Assembly (NCBI GenBank): GCA_903862935.1
Contig: CAIOZY010000013.1
Location: 186,001-250,000 of the forward strand
Source: an uncultured Opitutaceae bacterium
Lineage (GTDB): Bacteria > Verrucomicrobiota > Verrucomicrobiia > Opitutales > Opitutaceae
Length of the DNA stretch: 64,000 bases
Direction of reading: 5' to 3'
The notes under the pieces are model-generated. The model searched no databases, was not told the DNA's origin, and saw only the letters and a program-made list of their open reading frames with translations. Numbering within the stretch: position 1 is the stretch's first letter; every line of letters begins with the position of its first letter. This document shows, in pieces, positions 61,473 through 64,000 of this stretch. The translations under genes and the position numbers were made by a program.

Positions 61473-63953
61473 CTAGATGAGGGGCATCGGCTGCAGGTTC
61501 CAGATATCTTTGGCGTACTCCCGGATCGTGCGGTCGCTCGAGAACTTACCCATCCGGGCCGTGTTCAAGATCGCGCGGCGCGCCCACCCGGCCGTGTCGC
61601 GGTAGGCCTCGCACGCCCGGACTTGGGCCTCGCAGTAGGCGCGAAAGTCCGCGAGCACGAGGAAGGGGTCTCCTCCCGAGAGCAGCGTGGCGTGCAGCAC
61701 CTCGAAGGGGCCCTTCTCACCGGGGATCCAGTAGTCGCTTCCGATCCAGTCGACAACGCTCTTTAACTCGCTGTCGGCCCCGTAGTAGTCCCAGGGATTG
61801 TAGCCCTTCGCGCGCAGCGCCTCGACCTGCTCGACGGTGAGGCCGAAGATGAAGATGTTGTCCTCGCCCACCTCCTCCAAGATCTCGATATTGGCCCCGT
61901 CGAGGGTCCCGATCGTGAGGGCCCCGTTCAGGGCCAGCTTCATGTTGCCCGTCCCCGAGGCCTCCTTGCCCGCGGTCGAGATCTGCTCGGACAGGTCCGC
62001 CCCCGGGATGATCTTTTCGGCCAGCGAGACCCGGTAGTTCGGCAGGAACGCGACCTTGATCTTTCCCCCGATCCGAGGATCGGCGTTGATGCGGGCCCCC
62101 ACAATGTTGATAGCCCGGATGATGTTTTTGGCGACGTCGTAGCCGGGCGCAGCCTTGGCGGCGAAGATGAAGACCCGCGGCACGATGTCCAAGCTCGGGT
62201 TGTCCAGCAGCAGCCGGTAGAGCTTCAGGATGTGCAGCAGGTTCAGGTGCTGGCGCTTGTACTCGTGCAGGCGCTTGATCTGGACGTCGAAAAGGGCGTC
62301 CGGGGAGACCTCGATCCCGCACTCCTCGCCGATCACGTGGGAGAGGTCGACCTTGTTCGCCCGCTTGACCGCCATGAACTCCTTCTGGAAGGCCGGGTCG
62401 CCGGCGACCCGCTCGAGGCCCTTCAGGCGGTCGAGGTCCCTTGCCCAGCCGTCGTCCCCGAGGGTGCGGGTGATCAGCTCGGCCAGGCGCGGGTTGCACT
62501 CCAAAAGCCACCGCCGGGGTGTGATTCCGTTCGTCTTGTTCTGGAATTTTCCGGGATAGAGGGCGTCGAATGCCGGGAAGAGCTGCTTGCGCAGGAGCGC
62601 GGTGTGGAGCTTGGCGACCCCGTTCACGCTGTGGGAGCCGACGACCGCCAGGTTTCCCATCCTCACAAACTTGTGCCCGTTCTCCTCAATCAGCGAGCAG
62701 GCCCGCACCTTTGCGAGGTCCCCCTGCCACTTCACCTCGCACGCGGCGAGCAGTCTCTCGTTGATCTGGTAGATGATCTGCAGGTGCCGGGGCAGCACCC
62801 GCTCGAACAGCGGCACCCCCCACCGCTCGAGGGCCTCGGGCAGGAGCGTGTGGTTGGTGTACGCAAAGGTCTTGGTCACGATTTGCCAGGCGCGGTCCCA
62901 GTCCATCGCCTCCTCATCGATCAGGATCCGCATCAGCTCGGCCACGGCCACGGCCGGGTGCGTGTCGTTGAGCTGCACGGCCACCTTGTCGGCGAAGTTG
63001 TCCCAGCTGTTGCCGGGATTGCGCCGGTGGCGCCGCATGATGTCGCGCAGCGAGCAGCTCACGAAGAAGTACTGCTGGACAAGCCTGAGCTCCTTGCCGT
63101 TCTCGGTCTTGTCGTTTGGGTACAGCACCTTGGAGATCGTCTCCCCGGTCGCCTTCTCCCGCACCGCCTCGACGTAGCCGCCCTCGTTGAAGATCTTCAG
63201 GTCGAACTCCTCGGTCGCCCGCGAGGCCCACAGCCGGAGCAGGTTCACCGTCTGGGTCCCGTAGCCGGCGATCGGGATGTCATGCGGGACCCCTAGGACC
63301 GTGCGGGTGTCGACCCACTTCGGCCGGCTCTTTCCCCGGTCATCGAAGACATTCTCCACCCGGCCGTAGAGTCGTACCTCCTGCGTGAACTCGGCCCGGA
63401 CCACCTCCCAGGGGTCTCCGAAGAGCATCCAGCGGTCGGGGTGCTCGATCTGGCTGCCGTTGACGAACTGCTGCCGGAAAAGCCCGAACTCGTAGTGGAT
63501 CCCGTAGCCCAGGGCCGGGTAGTCGAGGGTCGCCAGGGAGTCCAGGAAGCAGGCGGCCAGCCGCCCCAGGCCGCCGTTGCCGAGCCCCATGTCGACCTCG
63601 GCCTCGCGGACGGAGTCAAAGTCTACTCCGAGCGAGGCGAGGGCCTTGCGCGCCGTGCCCGCCAGCCCGCTCGCCAGGAGGTTATTCTCGAACATCCGCC
63701 CCATCAGGTATTCGAGCGAAAGGTAGTAGACCCGGCGCAGGTTCTGGGCGTTGTGCACCGACTGGGTGTGGATCATCCGCTCGTGGATGCGGTCGCGCAC
63801 GGCAAGCGCCGTCGCAACCCACCAGTCCCGGGGGGTCGCCAGGTGCGCCGGCCGCGCCAGGGTCGAGATCAGGTGCCGCAGGATCAGCGAGCGGAAGATC
63901 TCCTCGGGGGAGTCTTGGTTCGTGCGGCTGGCGGCGACTTGGCGGGACGGCAT
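61473..63953 (-). CDS. glgP: Glycogen phosphorylase
   Basis: 826 residues. Releases glucose 1-phosphate from glycogen. The beginning ([22 protein letters not shown]) is followed by [16 protein letters not shown], the active-site stretches [19 protein letters not shown] and [39 protein letters not shown], and the PLP-lysine site [20 protein letters not shown]. The C-terminal [18 protein letters not shown] completes the fold. It lies at the right end, convergent with nupC; TTGACC about 30 nt upstream of its start may be a -35 element. With glgA it supplies both synthesis and breakdown of glycogen within one window. Confidence 0.98.
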   Translation of the reverse strand: MPSRQVAASRTNQDSPEEIFRSLILRHLISTLARPAHLATPRDWWVATALAVRDRIHERMIHTQSVHNAQNLRRVYYLSLEYLMGRMFENNLLASGLAGTARKALASLGVDFDSVREAEVDMGLGNGGLGRLAACFLDSLATLDYPALGYGIHYEFGLFRQQFVNGSQIEHPDRWMLFGDPWEVVRAEFTQEVRLYGRVENVFDDRGKSRPKWVDTRTVLGVPHDIPIAGYGTQTVNLLRLWASRATEEFDLKIFNEGGYVEAVREKATGETISKVLYPNDKTENGKELRLVQQYFFVSCSLRDIMRRHRRNPGNSWDNFADKVAVQLNDTHPAVAVAELMRILIDEEAMDWDRAWQIVTKTFAYTNHTLLPEALERWGVPLFERVLPRHLQIIYQINERLLAACEVKWQGDLAKVRACSLIEENGHKFVRMGNLAVVGSHSVNGVAKLHTALLRKQLFPAFDALYPGKFQNKTNGITPRRWLLECNPRLAELITRTLGDDGWARDLDRLKGLERVAGDPAFQKEFMAVKRANKVDLSHVIGEECGIEVSPDALFDVQIKRLHEYKRQHLNLLHILKLYRLLLDNPSLDIVPRVFIFAAKAAPGYDVAKNIIRAINIVGARINADPRIGGKIKVAFLPNYRVSLAEKIIPGADLSEQISTAGKEASGTGNMKLALNGALTIGTLDGANIEILEEVGEDNIFIFGLTVEQVEALRAKGYNPWDYYGADSELKSVVDWIGSDYWIPGEKGPFEVLHATLLSGGDPFLVLADFRAYCEAQVRACEAYRDTAGWARRAILNTARMGKFSSDRTIREYAKDIWNLQPMPLI

Positions 63954-64000
63954 AGGGCGAGGGATGTCAGGGCGGGAGGGTCAAATCAACTTTTCTGCAG

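Noticed and set aside
1-64000. CRISPR arrays, intact insertion sequences or prophage
   Set aside because: No regularly spaced repeats, transposase, terminal inverted repeats or phage structural genes were seen.

Overview
The window looks like a chromosomal segment of a high-GC member of the Verrucomicrobiota, probably an Opitutae/Opitutaceae relative. I infer this from the GC-rich codon use, the housekeeping gene neighbourhoods and a secreted protein carrying the VVGPSL-type module common in that phylum; no rRNA is present to confirm it. Most of it is a dense core chromosome with short gaps, many 4-nt start/stop overlaps and long single-strand operons.

Layout. 1-7 kb: 5' end of an RNase R-like gene, divergent glgA (glycogen synthase), then a minus-strand operon for a MacAB/DevBCA-like export system (HlyD-type adaptor, ATPase, two FtsX-type permeases, one broken by a frameshift in a G run) ending with a ferredoxin-NADP reductase. 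7-17 kb is accessory: a degraded S53-peptidase tail, a TipAL/MerR regulator with a textbook operator, a URO-D-like protein, a ferritin-like protein with three ExxH motifs, an AraC regulator, a compositionally foreign membrane protein, two tandem PstS-like proteins without a permease, an STAS-like protein and a secreted Verrucomicrobia-type protein. 17-21 kb: a secreted M28 peptidase and an unusual 6-phosphofructokinase.

20.6-25.5 kb is a compact denitrification (nitrite to NO) block: cupin + DUF2249 genes, a DNR/NnrR-like Crp/Fnr regulator, and an operon of nirK (fused to cytochrome c), a SUMF1-fold protein and a SCO copper chaperone. Two TTGAC-N4-GTCAA boxes sit exactly 22 nt upstream of -10-like hexamers, in front of the cupin gene and of nirK, which makes a local NO/oxygen-responsive regulon likely.

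26-47.5 kb is mainly housekeeping: icd, aminotransferases, secG, amidohydrolase, parB, LysM protein, fmt, der, Lrp, ffh, a POT-like MFS carrier, alkylation repair (Ada-AlkA fusion plus Ogt), and a mixed biosynthetic operon ilvN-ilvC-hemC-hemD-degT-trpF, in which hemC has no ATG/GTG/TTG start that would keep its conserved N-terminus. 47.8-64 kb: nitronate monooxygenase-like gene, a poorly coding gap, a 57-residue tandem CDGSH protein, a terminator, tRNA-Val(UAC), asd, a P1B metal ATPase, DinG helicase, cyclophilin, a HI0933-type flavoprotein, alanine dehydrogenase, folA, a gamma-carbonic-anhydrase-like protein, a NupC-type nucleoside carrier and glgP (glycogen phosphorylase).

Together the genes describe a glycogen-storing heterotroph able to reduce nitrite to NO. 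No CRISPR array, rRNA, prophage or intact insertion sequence was seen.
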